DNA of 32,996 bases, taken from positions 1-32,996 of the forward strand of contig JBDNYM010000021.1 in NCBI GenBank assembly GCA_047722305.1. The letters are read 5' to 3'. The first letter of the stretch is position 1; each line of letters opens with the position of its first letter. The DNA comes from JAKVJE01 sp047722305. GTDB lineage: Bacteria; Actinomycetota; Actinomycetes; Actinomycetales; Microbacteriaceae. A program made the translations under genes and the position numbers. A model generated the notes under the pieces. It did not search any database. It saw only the letters and a list, made by a program, of their open reading frames with translations, and was not told the DNA's origin. Of the stretch, positions 7,926 through 14,943 are shown in pieces.

Positions 7926-8622
7926 AGACTCACCGGCCATCTCGGAGCCCCTCAGCTTCCTGCTGCGCCGCGACGGCTACGACGTCGAGGCCATCGCCGA
8001 CGGGTCCGACGCCCTCGACGCCCACGCCCGCTTCCAGCCCGACCTCATCCTGCTCGACCTCATGCTGCCCGGGATGCCCGGCATCGAGATCTGCCGCCGC
8101 ATCCGCCAAGTCGACGCCGTCCCCATCATCATGCTCACCGCCCGCGATTCCGAGACCGACATCGTGGTCGGACTCGAGGCCGGGGCCGACGACTACGTGA
8201 CCAAGCCGTACTCGTCCGGCGAGCTCATGGCCCGCATCCACGCCGCCCTGCGCCGCCAGCAGCAGCCGCCCGAGCATGCCAGCACCCTGTCCGCCAGCGG
8301 GGTGACCGTCGACCTCGACTCGCACGAGGTCACCGTCGACGGGCAGCCCGTCTACCTGCCGCTCAAAGAATTCGAGCTGCTCAGCTTCCTGGTGCTCAAC
8401 GCCGGGCGCGTGCTCACGCGCGGGCGACTGCTCGACCACATCTGGGGAAGCGACTACTACGGCGACACCAAGACCCTGGACGTGCACGTCAAGCGCGTCC
8501 GTGCCAAGATCGAGCCCGACCCACGCCACCCGCGGCGCATCGTCACCGTGCGCGGCCTCGGCTACAAGTTCGAAGACGACAGCGGCGACGGCACTCCGCC
8601 CGCACCCAGCTCAGACAGATAA
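7903..8622 (+). CDS. regX3: Phosphate-regulon response regulator RegX3
   Basis: A 239-aa OmpR/PhoB-type regulator. The receiver domain (1-115) has acidic pocket E8/D9, phospho-acceptor D52 in LLDLMLPG, conserved T (MLTARD) and K (VTKPYS). The winged-helix DNA-binding domain (about 130-228) contains LKEFELLSFLVLNAGRVLTR and the recognition-helix segment TLDVHVKRVRAKIE. AGGAA lies about 6 nt before the ATG. It overlaps the end of senX3, so the pair is translationally coupled. Its likely sites are the GTTCACC-type repeats before pstS and phoU/senX3. Confidence 0.95.
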   Translation: MSRILLVEDSPAISEPLSFLLRRDGYDVEAIADGSDALDAHARFQPDLILLDLMLPGMPGIEICRRIRQVDAVPIIMLTARDSETDIVVGLEAGADDYVTKPYSSGELMARIHAALRRQQQPPEHASTLSASGVTVDLDSHEVTVDGQPVYLPLKEFELLSFLVLNAGRVLTRGRLLDHIWGSDYYGDTKTLDVHVKRVRAKIEPDPRHPRRIVTVRGLGYKFEDDSGDGTPPAPSSDR

Positions 8623-8625
8623 AGT
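8620..8625 (+). promoter_or_regulatory. Possible internal -10 for usp
   Basis: TAAAGT overlaps the regX3 stop codon and lies about 40 nt before the usp start. With no matching -35 this is weak, but it could give usp some transcription independent of senX3-regX3. Confidence 0.25.
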
Positions 8626-8666
8626 AGAAGGGCAATGAAGCACCACCTCGTCTGAAGGAGGCCATC

Positions 8667-9524
8667 ATGGTCGACTCCCCGGTAATCCTCGTCGGCGCGG
8701 ACGGATCGGACCCCGGTCGCAACGCCATCGTCTGGGCGGCGCACTGGGCGAAACAGCACCGCGGCAAGCTCGTCCTGCTCACCGTGGCGGACCTCACGCC
8801 GTTCTCAGACGCCGCGGCGATCCTCGAAGACGCCGAACACGACGCCCACGTGCTGGCCGACAAAGAACTCGGGTACTTCACCACCCTCGGCATCGACGTC
8901 CCCGTCGAGACCCGCGTGCGCAGCGGCGTCCCCACCGAGGTCTTCGAAGACGAGTCGGCTGCGGCCGACCTCATCGTCGTCGGCACCCACAAGGGCGGGC
9001 TGTTCAAGGACGCCCTGTTCGGCGCCCGGGGCGTACGCATCGCCGCCGCCTCGAAAGTTCCCGTCGCCGTCATCCCCGTGCTGCCCGACAGCGAGCGCCA
9101 CGGCATCGTCGTGGGCGTCAGCTTCGACGGATCGGCCGAGAACGCCATCCGGTACGCCGCCGAGACCGCCCAGCAGACCGGCGAACCCCTGCGGCTCGTC
9201 GCATCCTGGACCATGCCCGTCGCCCCCGGCTACGACGCCGCCTGGTCGTACGACATCAGCAACTCGCTGCGGGAAGAGACCGAGCAGGCCCTCGACGAGC
9301 TGCGCGACGACATCCTCAGCACCTACCCCGACCTGCGCATCTTCAGCACCGTGCAGGAAGGCGGGCCGGTGCACACGCTGGCTGACGCCGGGCGGGATGC
9401 CGTGCTCACTGTCGTCGGCAACCACTCGCGCAACACGCTCGGGCGGCTGCTGCTCGGGTCCGTCAGCCACGGGCTGCTGAACAACATCACGTCGCCGGTC
9501 ATCATCGTCCGCCGCGGCAAGTAA
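8667..9524 (+). CDS. Tandem-domain universal stress protein
   Basis: A 285-aa protein with two Usp domains (about 5-140 and 147-285). Each starts with a beta strand and a G-x-D-G-S type loop (VGADGSDPGRNAI; VGVSFDGSAENAI). The ATP-binding loop G-2x-G-9x-G(S/T) is imperfect: domain 2 has GNHSRNTLGRLLLGSVS, with Ser in place of the second Gly, and domain 1 has GTHKGGLFKDALFGARG, lacking the terminal Ser/Thr. Nucleotide binding may be altered, at least in domain 1. GAAGGAG lies 6 nt before the ATG. It follows regX3 by 44 nt and probably rides on the phosphate-sensing operon. The specific role is unknown. Confidence 0.88.
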   Translation: MVDSPVILVGADGSDPGRNAIVWAAHWAKQHRGKLVLLTVADLTPFSDAAAILEDAEHDAHVLADKELGYFTTLGIDVPVETRVRSGVPTEVFEDESAAADLIVVGTHKGGLFKDALFGARGVRIAAASKVPVAVIPVLPDSERHGIVVGVSFDGSAENAIRYAAETAQQTGEPLRLVASWTMPVAPGYDAAWSYDISNSLREETEQALDELRDDILSTYPDLRIFSTVQEGGPVHTLADAGRDAVLTVVGNHSRNTLGRLLLGSVSHGLLNNITSPVIIVRRGK

Positions 9525-9532
9525 GCGAGGCC

Positions 9533-9565
9533 GGGCCGGGCGCCGAGATGCCGAGCCCGGCCCGC
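9533..9565. terminator. Bidirectional hairpin between usp and bcp
   Basis: Perfect 10-bp inverted repeat CGGGCCGGGC (9533-9542) and GCCCGGCCCG (9556-9565) with a 13-nt loop, 8 nt after the usp stop. It is placed to end transcription of both convergent genes; no U-tract is present. The remaining 9566-9661 holds nothing else recognisable. Confidence 0.55.
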
Positions 9566-9661
9566 CGGGACGGCCGATCCGCGCCGGGGCGTCCGAGCGC
9601 CGGTCGCCGCCGTGCCGGGCTGGGCGGCGCGCCTGGCTCTCGACCAGGGTTTCGGGGCCGG

Positions 9662-10159
9662 TCAGGCGTCGATGCCCAGCTCACGGCGCAGCAGCGCCAC
9701 GTGGCCCTTCGCGCGCACGTTGTACTTGGCCAGCACGACGCGGCCGTCCTCGTCGATGACGAACGTGGAGCGCAGCACGCCCTCCACCAGCTTGCCGTAG
9801 AGCTTCTTGGGCCCGAACGTGCCGTACGCCCGGTGCACCGCCCGCGATTCGTCGCTCAGCAACGGGAACGTGAGCGCATCCCGGGCCCGGAACTTGGCCA
9901 GCTTCGCCACCGGATCCTTCGAAACGCCCAGCACCGTGTAGCCGGCGCCCTGCAGCGACGACAAGCTATCGCGGAAGTCGCACGCCTGCGTCGTGCACCC
10001 GGGAGTCATCGCCGCCGGGTAGAAGTACAGGATCACCTTGCGCCCGCGGAGCCCGCTCAGCGAGACCTCGCCGCCCTCATCCGACGGGAGCGTGAAATCG
10101 GGGGCGACATCGCCCGGCTGGAGTCTGATCTGTTCGGTCTGTTCGGTCTGTGCAGTCAT
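9662..10159 (-). CDS. bcp: Thioredoxin-dependent peroxiredoxin, BCP/PrxQ type
   Basis: A 165-aa peroxiredoxin that reduces hydroperoxides with thioredoxin as donor. The active site TPGCTTQACDFRD gives peroxidatic C55 and a resolving C60 five residues later, the alpha2 (BCP) arrangement. Typical preceding sequence GDVAPDFTLPSDEGG and VILYFYPAAMTPGC is present, as is the conserved Arg in VLRSTFVID. The N-terminus has a short TEQTEQ duplication encoded by a repeated CAGACCGAA. The ATG at 10159 follows a TAGCAT element by 6 nt and lacks a Shine-Dalgarno, so it is probably leaderless. Confidence 0.94.
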   Translation of the reverse strand: MTAQTEQTEQIRLQPGDVAPDFTLPSDEGGEVSLSGLRGRKVILYFYPAAMTPGCTTQACDFRDSLSSLQGAGYTVLGVSKDPVAKLAKFRARDALTFPLLSDESRAVHRAYGTFGPKKLYGKLVEGVLRSTFVIDEDGRVVLAKYNVRAKGHVALLRRELGIDA

Positions 10160-10165
10160 GTCTCG

Positions 10166-10171
10166 ATGCTA
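10166..10171 (-). promoter_or_regulatory. -10 element of leaderless bcp promoter
   Basis: On the minus strand TAGCAT is followed by CGAGAC and then ATG, a 6-nt spacing that puts the transcription start at the start codon. Confidence 0.55.
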
Positions 10172-10260
10172 AGGCGGCGGGGACGGGCACGGGCAGAGTT
10201 GGGAGGCCACGGCCAGGTCCCGGCCAGGGCGCAGTCGAGCCGGCGTCCGGTCCTGGCGCC

Positions 10261-10314
10261 GACTCCGACTCCGACTCCGACTCCGACTCCGACTCCGACT
10301 CCGACTCCGACTCC
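10261..10314. repeat. GACTCC hexanucleotide microsatellite, 9 copies
   Basis: Nine perfect GACTCC units followed by a partial GAC. It lies in the 231-nt gap between bcp and tRNA-Lys, 17 nt upstream of the -35 of the tRNA promoter. Open frames through it would give Asp-Ser or Pro-Thr runs but have no gene-like context, so I read it as a non-coding simple repeat. Confidence 0.95.
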
Positions 10315-10330
10315 GACCATGGTGCCCCGG

Positions 10331-10360
10331 TTGGCGCCGGGCCGCTGGCGGTGCTAACGT
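10331..10360 (+). promoter_or_regulatory. Promoter of tRNA-Lys
   Basis: TTGGCG (10331-10336) and TAACGT (10355-10360) are separated by 18 nt. The predicted start near 10367 leaves about 24 nt of leader before the tRNA 5' end, a normal arrangement for RNase P processing. Confidence 0.5.
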
Positions 10361-10390
10361 ATTCCCTTGGTTCGCACCTCTATGGTGTGC

Positions 10391-10463
<73 letters not shown>

Positions 10464-10485
10464 CAACTTTTCCCAGGCCCAAGCC

Positions 10486-10551
10486 CAGGACATCCATCCC
10501 AGGGCAGGACGCCGGCGTCCTGAGTTCTGCACATCCCGCCTGGATGTCCTG
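10486..10551. repeat. Nested palindromes downstream of tRNA-Lys
   Basis: An 11-bp inverted repeat CAGGACATCCA (10486-10496) and TGGATGTCCTG (10541-10551) encloses a perfect 18-bp palindrome CAGGACGCCGGCGTCCTG (10505-10522). Both share CAGGAC ends. The structure could terminate the tRNA transcript, though it lacks a U-tract, and it sits beside a second family of palindromic repeats. No gene is visible in 10464-10891. Confidence 0.8.
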
Positions 10552-10603
10552 TTTCGTGACGAGGTTCGCCCATCCCGGCCGTCCCGCCCGCCGCTCGCAC
10601 TCG

Positions 10604-10723
10604 CCGAACTCAGGGGATCGGCCAGACTCAGGGCCCACATCCCCTGAGTTCGGTGAAACGGCACCGATCCCCTGAGTTCGGCAGGGCCTCGCCCACGCCA
10701 TCGCACCGATCCCCTGAGTTCGG
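10604..10723. repeat. Cluster of CCGATCCCCTGAGTTCGG repeats
   Basis: Four copies of an 18-bp element. One is inverted (10604-10621); one is a near copy with two mismatches (10636-10653); two are perfect (10664-10681 and 10706-10723). The first two face each other and can form a 15-bp stem (10604-10618 with 10639-10653). The perfect copies are 42 bp apart. The nearby 18-bp palindrome is followed by a fragment of the same motif (CTGAGTTC, 10520-10527). This resembles REP-type or other short interspersed elements rather than coding sequence. Confidence 0.85.
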
Positions 10724-10797
10724 AGCGCGCCATCCCCCGCACCTGGCAGGCGGCTGCCAGCCCCGGCGCGCCGCCGTCCGGTACCATTGATGGTGCT

Positions 10798-10816
10798 GCG
10801 CCGGGATGCCCGGCGC
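10798..10816 (+). promoter_or_regulatory. Hairpin in the nhaA leader
   Basis: GCGCCGGG and CCCGGCGC form a perfect 8-bp stem with an ATG triloop, 76 nt before the nhaA start. A TACCAT element at 10782-10787 could be the -10, giving a leader of about 100 nt. A second small hairpin TCGGA-GCA-TCCGA (10862-10874) lies just before the ribosome-binding region. Regulatory function is inference. Confidence 0.35.
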
Positions 10817-10891
10817 GATCACTGTGAACAACTGGCGTGCCGGGAAGACTGGTCGGCGAGGTCGGAGCATCCGATCCCTGAGCGGAGACCC

Positions 10892-12091
10892 ATGCCCATC
10901 ATGCCCATTCATCGTCCCACCCTGTCGCGGGAAGCTCTGCCCGGAGTGCTCATGGCCGCGGCCGCCCTCGTCGCGCTGGTGGTGGCGAACTCTCCGATCC
11001 GCGCCGCCTGGTTCGATCTGCTGGGTCTGCGCGTCGGCCCCGAGGCACTGGACCTGCACCTCACCCTGGGGTCCTGGGTGGAGGACGGCCTGCTGGCCGT
11101 GTTCTTCTGCTGCGTCGGCCTGGAGCTCAAGACCGAGATCACGACCGGGGCCCTGCACTCCCCCCGCCGGGCGCTGCCGCCGGTCTGCGCGGCCGTCGGC
11201 GGGATGCTGGCCCCGGCCGGCGTCTTCCTCGCCATCGTGGCCCTTACCGGCGGGAGCGCGGCGCAGCTGCGAGGCTGGGCCATCCCCACCGCCACCGACA
11301 TCGCCTTCGCCCTCGGCGCCGCCGCCCTGCTGGCCCGCGGCCTGCCGCGCGGGGTGCGCGTGTTCCTGCTCGCCCTCGCGACGGCGGACGACCTGCTGGG
11401 CATCCTCATCATCGCGTTCGTCTACACGGATGCCGTGCACTTGCTCCCGCTCGGCGTCTCCCTGCTGGCAGTGGCGGTGTGGATGATGCTGCTGCGGACG
11501 GCGGGCGGCCGCATCCCCGCCCCGGTGCACGTGACCCTGCTGGTGGTGCTCGCCGTCGCAGCGTGGGCCGCCATGCATGCTTCCGGGGTGCATGCCACCA
11601 TCGCCGGCGTGCTGCTGGGTCTCGCCGTCCCGGCACGACCCCTCCGCCCGGAGCGGGCCGCATGGGCCTCCGCTCCGGCCGTGCTGGAGCGGATCGAACC
11701 GCTGTCGAACCGGCTGGTGCTGCCGCTCTACGCGCTGGTCGCCGCCTCAGTGCCAGTGGTCGGCGCTGCCGTCGACGCCGAGACCATCCGCATCGCGGCG
11801 GCCGTCGCGGTCGCCCTCCTGGTCGGCAAGCCGCTCGGGGTGCTCGCCACCATGGCGCTCCTCACCCGGTGGGGCGGTCTGGACCTGCCCGAGGGAGTGC
11901 GCCGCGTGCGCGACCTCGTCCCCGTGGCCCTGCTGACCGGCATCGGCTTCACGGTGTCATTGCTGCTGGCGGAGCTGTCGCTGCCCGACGCGGCCGATGT
12001 CTCGGCGGCGCGCCTCGGCGTGCTGGCCGGGACGGCCGGGGCGATCGCACTGGCCGCGGCCGCGTTCCGGCGCCATCGCCGGGCATCCTGA
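10892..12091 (+). CDS. nhaA: Na+/H+ antiporter NhaA
   Basis: A 399-aa membrane antiporter for sodium and pH homeostasis. The family hallmark GWAIPTATDIAFALG contains D136, equivalent to E. coli D133. The ion-binding pair is D166-D167 in LALATADDLLGILIIAF, equivalent to D163/D164. The FFCCVGLELKTEI segment near the N-terminus and the late GIGFTVSLLLAELSL motif are also typical. The ATG at 10892 (with GGAG a few bases upstream) gives a normal-length N-terminus; the frame remains open to 10787 but that extension is Arg-rich and unlike NhaA. It converges on pdtaS with a hairpin between. Confidence 0.95.
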   Translation: MPIMPIHRPTLSREALPGVLMAAAALVALVVANSPIRAAWFDLLGLRVGPEALDLHLTLGSWVEDGLLAVFFCCVGLELKTEITTGALHSPRRALPPVCAAVGGMLAPAGVFLAIVALTGGSAAQLRGWAIPTATDIAFALGAAALLARGLPRGVRVFLLALATADDLLGILIIAFVYTDAVHLLPLGVSLLAVAVWMMLLRTAGGRIPAPVHVTLLVVLAVAAWAAMHASGVHATIAGVLLGLAVPARPLRPERAAWASAPAVLERIEPLSNRLVLPLYALVAASVPVVGAAVDAETIRIAAAVAVALLVGKPLGVLATMALLTRWGGLDLPEGVRRVRDLVPVALLTGIGFTVSLLLAELSLPDAADVSAARLGVLAGTAGAIALAAAAFRRHRRAS

Positions 12092-12116
12092 CCTCAACCG
12101 TCAGCTGCCGTCCCGA

Positions 12117-12143
12117 CCGGGCCCGTCCCGACGGCGGGCCCGG
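12117..12143. terminator. Bidirectional hairpin between nhaA and pdtaS
   Basis: A perfect 9-bp inverted repeat, CCGGGCCCG (12117-12125) and CGGGCCCGG (12135-12143), with a 9-nt loop sits in the 68-nt gap of these convergent genes. Confidence 0.55.
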
Positions 12144-12159
12144 CATTCGCAGCCCGCCC

Positions 12160-13695
12160 TCAGCGCCCGTCCTCACCCGCGTCCTCGTCTCCGTCCTCGC
12201 CCGCATCCCCGTCCTCGGTCAGGGGGAAGCGCACCCGGACGGTCGTGCCGCCGCCTTTGCGCGGCCGCCACTCGATCCGCCCCTGCAGCTGGCCCTCGGT
12301 GAGCGTGCGGACGATCTGGGTGCCCAGTCCGTCGCCCACCTGGCCGCCGGGCATCCCCACCCCGTCGTCGGACACGGTGACCACCAGCGAACCGTCCTCC
12401 CGGTGGGCGTCCACCAGCAGGCTGCCGGCCCGGCCGCCGAGACCGTGGTCGAGGGCGTTCGTCACCAGCTCGGTGAGGATCAGCGCCAGTGGCGTCGCCT
12501 TCCGCCCCGGCAGCACTCCGAACGACCCGGTGCGCACCGTGGTGACCCGGGTCGACTCGTCGGCGGAGACGTCGGCGGTCAGCTGCAGCAGCCGGGCGAA
12601 CACCTCGTCGAAGTTCACCATCTGCGAGACTCCCTCCGAGAGGGTCGCGTGCACGACCGCGATCGCCTCCACCCGCTGCATGGCCAACAGCAGCGCCTGC
12701 CTGGTCTCGTCGGTCTTGCTGCGCCGCGCCTGGATGCGCAGCAGCGATGACACCGTCTGCAGGTTGTTCTTCACCCGGTGGTGGATCTCGCGGATGGTGG
12801 CGTCCTTGGAGAACAGCACCTGCGCCTGGCGGCGGAACTCGGTCACGTCGCGGCACATCACCAGGCCGCCGATCCAGTCCCCCTCTCGCTGCAGCGGGAT
12901 GGCCCGGAGGTTGACCGTCATCCCGTTGCCCTGCAGGTCGAAGACCCGGGGACGTCGCGCCTCGGCCACGACTTTCAGCGCCGGGTCGTCGGCGCTCTCG
13001 GGCACGCCCAGCCCCCGCGCCACCCGATACAGGTTGAGCCCCTCGAGTTCCGCCTCCCCGCCGAGGCGGGCGAAAGCCGAGACCGCGTTGGGGCTGGCGA
13101 ACACGACCTCCCCTGATTCGTCCACCCGGATCAGCCCGTCGCTCACGCGCGGGGCGCCGCGGCGCGGAATGCTGGGCTCGTCCGGGTCCGGAAACTCTCC
13201 GTCGGAGAGCATCGCACACAGGTCGTTCGCGCAGCCGGTCATCGCCAGCTCGACGCGGGTCGGGGTGCGCGCCTCGGAGAGATTCTCGTGCCGGGTCATC
13301 ACCCCGATCGGCGCCCCGAGGCGACGACGGCCGTTCGCCCCCGTCTGCAGGCGCCGGATGGGCACCACTCGCAGCCGGGCCACCACCTGCTGGTACCAGT
13401 CGGGCGCGGTCGTGTCGCGGATGCGCCCGTCCGTGTAGACCGCGTGAGCGAGCCGCCCCCACTCCGCCCGGATCGGCTGACCGACGATGTCGCGGTAGAA
13501 CACCGTCGACGTCCCCGACGGCCGGGCATGCGCGACCGCGACGAAGGTGCCCTCCGAGTCGAGCTCCCACAGCACCAGGTCGGCCGACGCGAGGTCGGCG
13601 AGAATCTGCCAGTCGCCCAGCAGCTGGTGCAGCCAGTCGACATCGGCGGGCGAGAGCCCGGGATTGCGGGAGACGAATTCGGAGAGCGTGGACAC
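12160..13695 (-). CDS. pdtaS: PdtaS-type cytosolic sensor histidine kinase
   Basis: A 511-aa soluble kinase without membrane segments. The N-terminal GAF-like domain (about 1-165) is followed by a PAS domain (about 180-290) and a HisKA_2 dimerisation domain with REIHHRVKNNLQTVSSLLRIQ (H305/H306 region). The HATPase domain has LTELVTNALDHG and DDGVGMPGG. The C-terminal tail is acidic (EDGDAGEDGDEDAGEDGR). Known: PdtaS of mycobacteria phosphorylates PdtaR, an ANTAR RNA-binding antiterminator; no such regulator is in this window. In M. tuberculosis pdtaS lies beside whiB1, whereas here they are 10 kb apart. The GTG start follows TAGACT by 6 nt, so it is probably leaderless. Confidence 0.92.
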   Translation of the reverse strand: MSTLSEFVSRNPGLSPADVDWLHQLLGDWQILADLASADLVLWELDSEGTFVAVAHARPSGTSTVFYRDIVGQPIRAEWGRLAHAVYTDGRIRDTTAPDWYQQVVARLRVVPIRRLQTGANGRRRLGAPIGVMTRHENLSEARTPTRVELAMTGCANDLCAMLSDGEFPDPDEPSIPRRGAPRVSDGLIRVDESGEVVFASPNAVSAFARLGGEAELEGLNLYRVARGLGVPESADDPALKVVAEARRPRVFDLQGNGMTVNLRAIPLQREGDWIGGLVMCRDVTEFRRQAQVLFSKDATIREIHHRVKNNLQTVSSLLRIQARRSKTDETRQALLLAMQRVEAIAVVHATLSEGVSQMVNFDEVFARLLQLTADVSADESTRVTTVRTGSFGVLPGRKATPLALILTELVTNALDHGLGGRAGSLLVDAHREDGSLVVTVSDDGVGMPGGQVGDGLGTQIVRTLTEGQLQGRIEWRPRKGGGTTVRVRFPLTEDGDAGEDGDEDAGEDGR

Positions 13696-13701
13696 GCGCC
13701 C

Positions 13702-13707
13702 AGTCTA
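13702..13707 (-). promoter_or_regulatory. -10 element of leaderless pdtaS promoter
   Basis: On the minus strand TAGACT is followed by GGGCGC and then the GTG start, again a 6-nt spacing with no Shine-Dalgarno. Confidence 0.55.
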
Positions 13708-13725
13708 CGAGCGGCGCCCGCATGC

Positions 13726-13734
13726 TTATCCACA
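13726..13734 (+). promoter_or_regulatory. Perfect DnaA-box sequence in the pdtaS/Rv3235 divergent region
   Basis: TTATCCACA matches the DnaA-box consensus exactly, 19 nt upstream of the pdtaS -10. A single box is not an origin; it could be a chance match or a DnaA-responsive promoter site. A possible -10 for the rightward gene (TACATT, 13763-13768) lies beyond it. Confidence 0.35.
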
Positions 13735-13829
13735 GGCCCCGGCCCAGCCGGGGCACAGCTGGTACATTGCTGCCAATTTCCGCCGGGTCATTGGGAGCGG
13801 AATCCACCGCCGTCCGAAGGGGGCACATC

Positions 13830-14327
13830 ATGGTACTCAGCGCGCCGAGGACACCGCCAGCGAACGCCGACCGGTCGATCGCCGCCGGGCCGACCGCCGA
13901 CGGTCCCCCGCCGCCCCGGCGCAGGCCGAGGACCGTCCCGCCGCGCCCGGCGTATCCGACGATCACCACCGGCGGCGCCGACGGCGACCACACCCTCGCC
14001 GATCACGTCCGCGGCCTCGCCAGGGCCGTGCTGGAGGTGCGCTGGGGCGTGCGCCCCGTCGAGCACCTCGCCCGCTGGGTCGACGGACACCTGTACGTGC
14101 AGCTCGAGCTGGAGTCGTCGCTGGCGCGCGAGGACCGCCGCGCCCGGCGACTGCCGCTGCACCGCCCCACCGTGGCCGTCGGGCATCCGCACCTGCAGCA
14201 GCTGCCCGACCTGGTCGAAGCGGTGGCCGTCGTGCACACCCGCGACCGGGCCCGAGCCCTCGCGCTGACGCTCCGACGGCACCCGCGCTCCGGGCGCTGG
14301 GTGCTGGTGAAGTTCGCCGTCCTCTGA
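13830..14327 (+). CDS. Rv3235-family conserved protein
   Basis: A 165-aa protein with a Pro/Arg-rich disordered N-terminus (about 1-45) and a compact C-terminal domain. The domain includes LADHVRGLARAVLEVRWGVRPVEHLARWVDGHLY and ends GRWVLVKFAVL. This fits the actinobacterial Rv3235 family encoded near secA; its function is unknown to me. The ATG at 13830 is chosen because GAAGGGGG lies 6 nt upstream; an upstream in-frame start would be unsupported. It is divergent from pdtaS and converges on the MarR gene with a 15-nt gap. Confidence 0.75.
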   Translation: MVLSAPRTPPANADRSIAAGPTADGPPPPRRRPRTVPPRPAYPTITTGGADGDHTLADHVRGLARAVLEVRWGVRPVEHLARWVDGHLYVQLELESSLAREDRRARRLPLHRPTVAVGHPHLQQLPDLVEAVAVVHTRDRARALALTLRRHPRSGRWVLVKFAVL

Positions 14328-14342
14328 CCGGGCAGCCGGGTC

Positions 14343-14789
14343 TTAGCCCTCCAACAGCAGCGTCAGCAGCCTGGCGAGCTGCTGTCGCTGTACCACGGAG
14401 AGCTGGCGGCCAAACGCCGCATTCCCGGAAACCGCCCGCGCCACCTGCGTCCGCAGCGCGGCACCGGCATCGGTCGCCGCGATGAGTTTGACGCGGCGGT
14501 CGCGGCCGGTGGTGCGGATGGCCAGGCCGCGCTCGGTGAGCTGGTCGGCCAGCGACGTGACGTACGACGGGTCGCAGCCGAGCTGGTCGGCGATGTGGCG
14601 CATGGAACGCGGCTCGTCGAGCAGCAGCAGCACGCGGCACAGCGGCACGGGGATGCCGAAGCCGCGCGTGGACTGGATGAATCCGTCCCGGGCCCGCGCC
14701 GCCGCCTGGGACACGAGTCGAGCGAGATCGCGCGACTCCTGCGGCGTGAGCGCGCGCTCAGCGTGTTCGGCGTACGGGTCGGTTGGCAT
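14343..14789 (-). CDS. MarR-family transcriptional regulator
   Basis: A 148-aa winged-helix regulator. The DNA-binding core is visible as PVPLCRVLLLLDEPRSMRHIADQLGCDPSYVTSLADQLTERGLAIRTTGRDRRVKLIAATDAGAAL (residues about 47-113), with the recognition helix at DPSYVTSLADQL and the wing at GRDRRVK. Dimerising helices flank it. The ATG at 14789 follows TAGTAT by 6 nt, so it is probably leaderless. It is divergent from a small membrane protein gene, and a palindrome overlaps the latter's promoter, so local repression by this protein is likely. The ligand is unknown. Confidence 0.9.
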   Translation of the reverse strand: MPTDPYAEHAERALTPQESRDLARLVSQAAARARDGFIQSTRGFGIPVPLCRVLLLLDEPRSMRHIADQLGCDPSYVTSLADQLTERGLAIRTTGRDRRVKLIAATDAGAALRTQVARAVSGNAAFGRQLSVVQRQQLARLLTLLLEG

Positions 14790-14795
14790 GCTTCC

Positions 14796-14801
14796 ATACT
14801 A
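14796..14801 (-). promoter_or_regulatory. -10 element of leaderless marR-type promoter
   Basis: On the minus strand TAGTAT, then GGAAGC, then ATG. The spacing is 6 nt and there is no Shine-Dalgarno. Confidence 0.55.
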
Positions 14802-14817
14802 CGCGGCATCTCAATCA

Positions 14818-14846
14818 TTGATTAATCAAGTATTGACTTATATCGT
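14818..14846 (+). promoter_or_regulatory. Promoter with embedded MarR operator
   Basis: A -35 TTGATT (14818-14823) and a -10 TATCGT (14841-14846) are separated by 17 nt. The -35 forms half of the perfect 12-bp palindrome TTGATTAATCAA (14818-14829), an AT-rich island in GC-rich DNA and a typical MarR-type operator. Binding here would block RNA polymerase for the membrane gene and could also cover the marR promoter 17 bp away. The predicted start leaves a leader of about 90 nt. Confidence 0.65.
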
Positions 14847-14943
14847 GTTGCCACGGCTGAGCGCCATCGGCCCGGTGAGCACCACCGCACACCACAGCGC
14901 ACTGCCCACCTCGACCACGCAGGGCCCAGAGGAAGGAAGCCAG

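Noticed and set aside
10604..10723. CRISPR array
   Set aside because: Repeats occur in both orientations with unequal spacing (spacers of about 10-25 nt) and there are no cas genes.
10787..10891. N-terminal extension of NhaA
   Set aside because: The extra 35 residues are Arg/Glu-rich and unlike NhaA N-termini; the ATG at 10892 gives the expected length.
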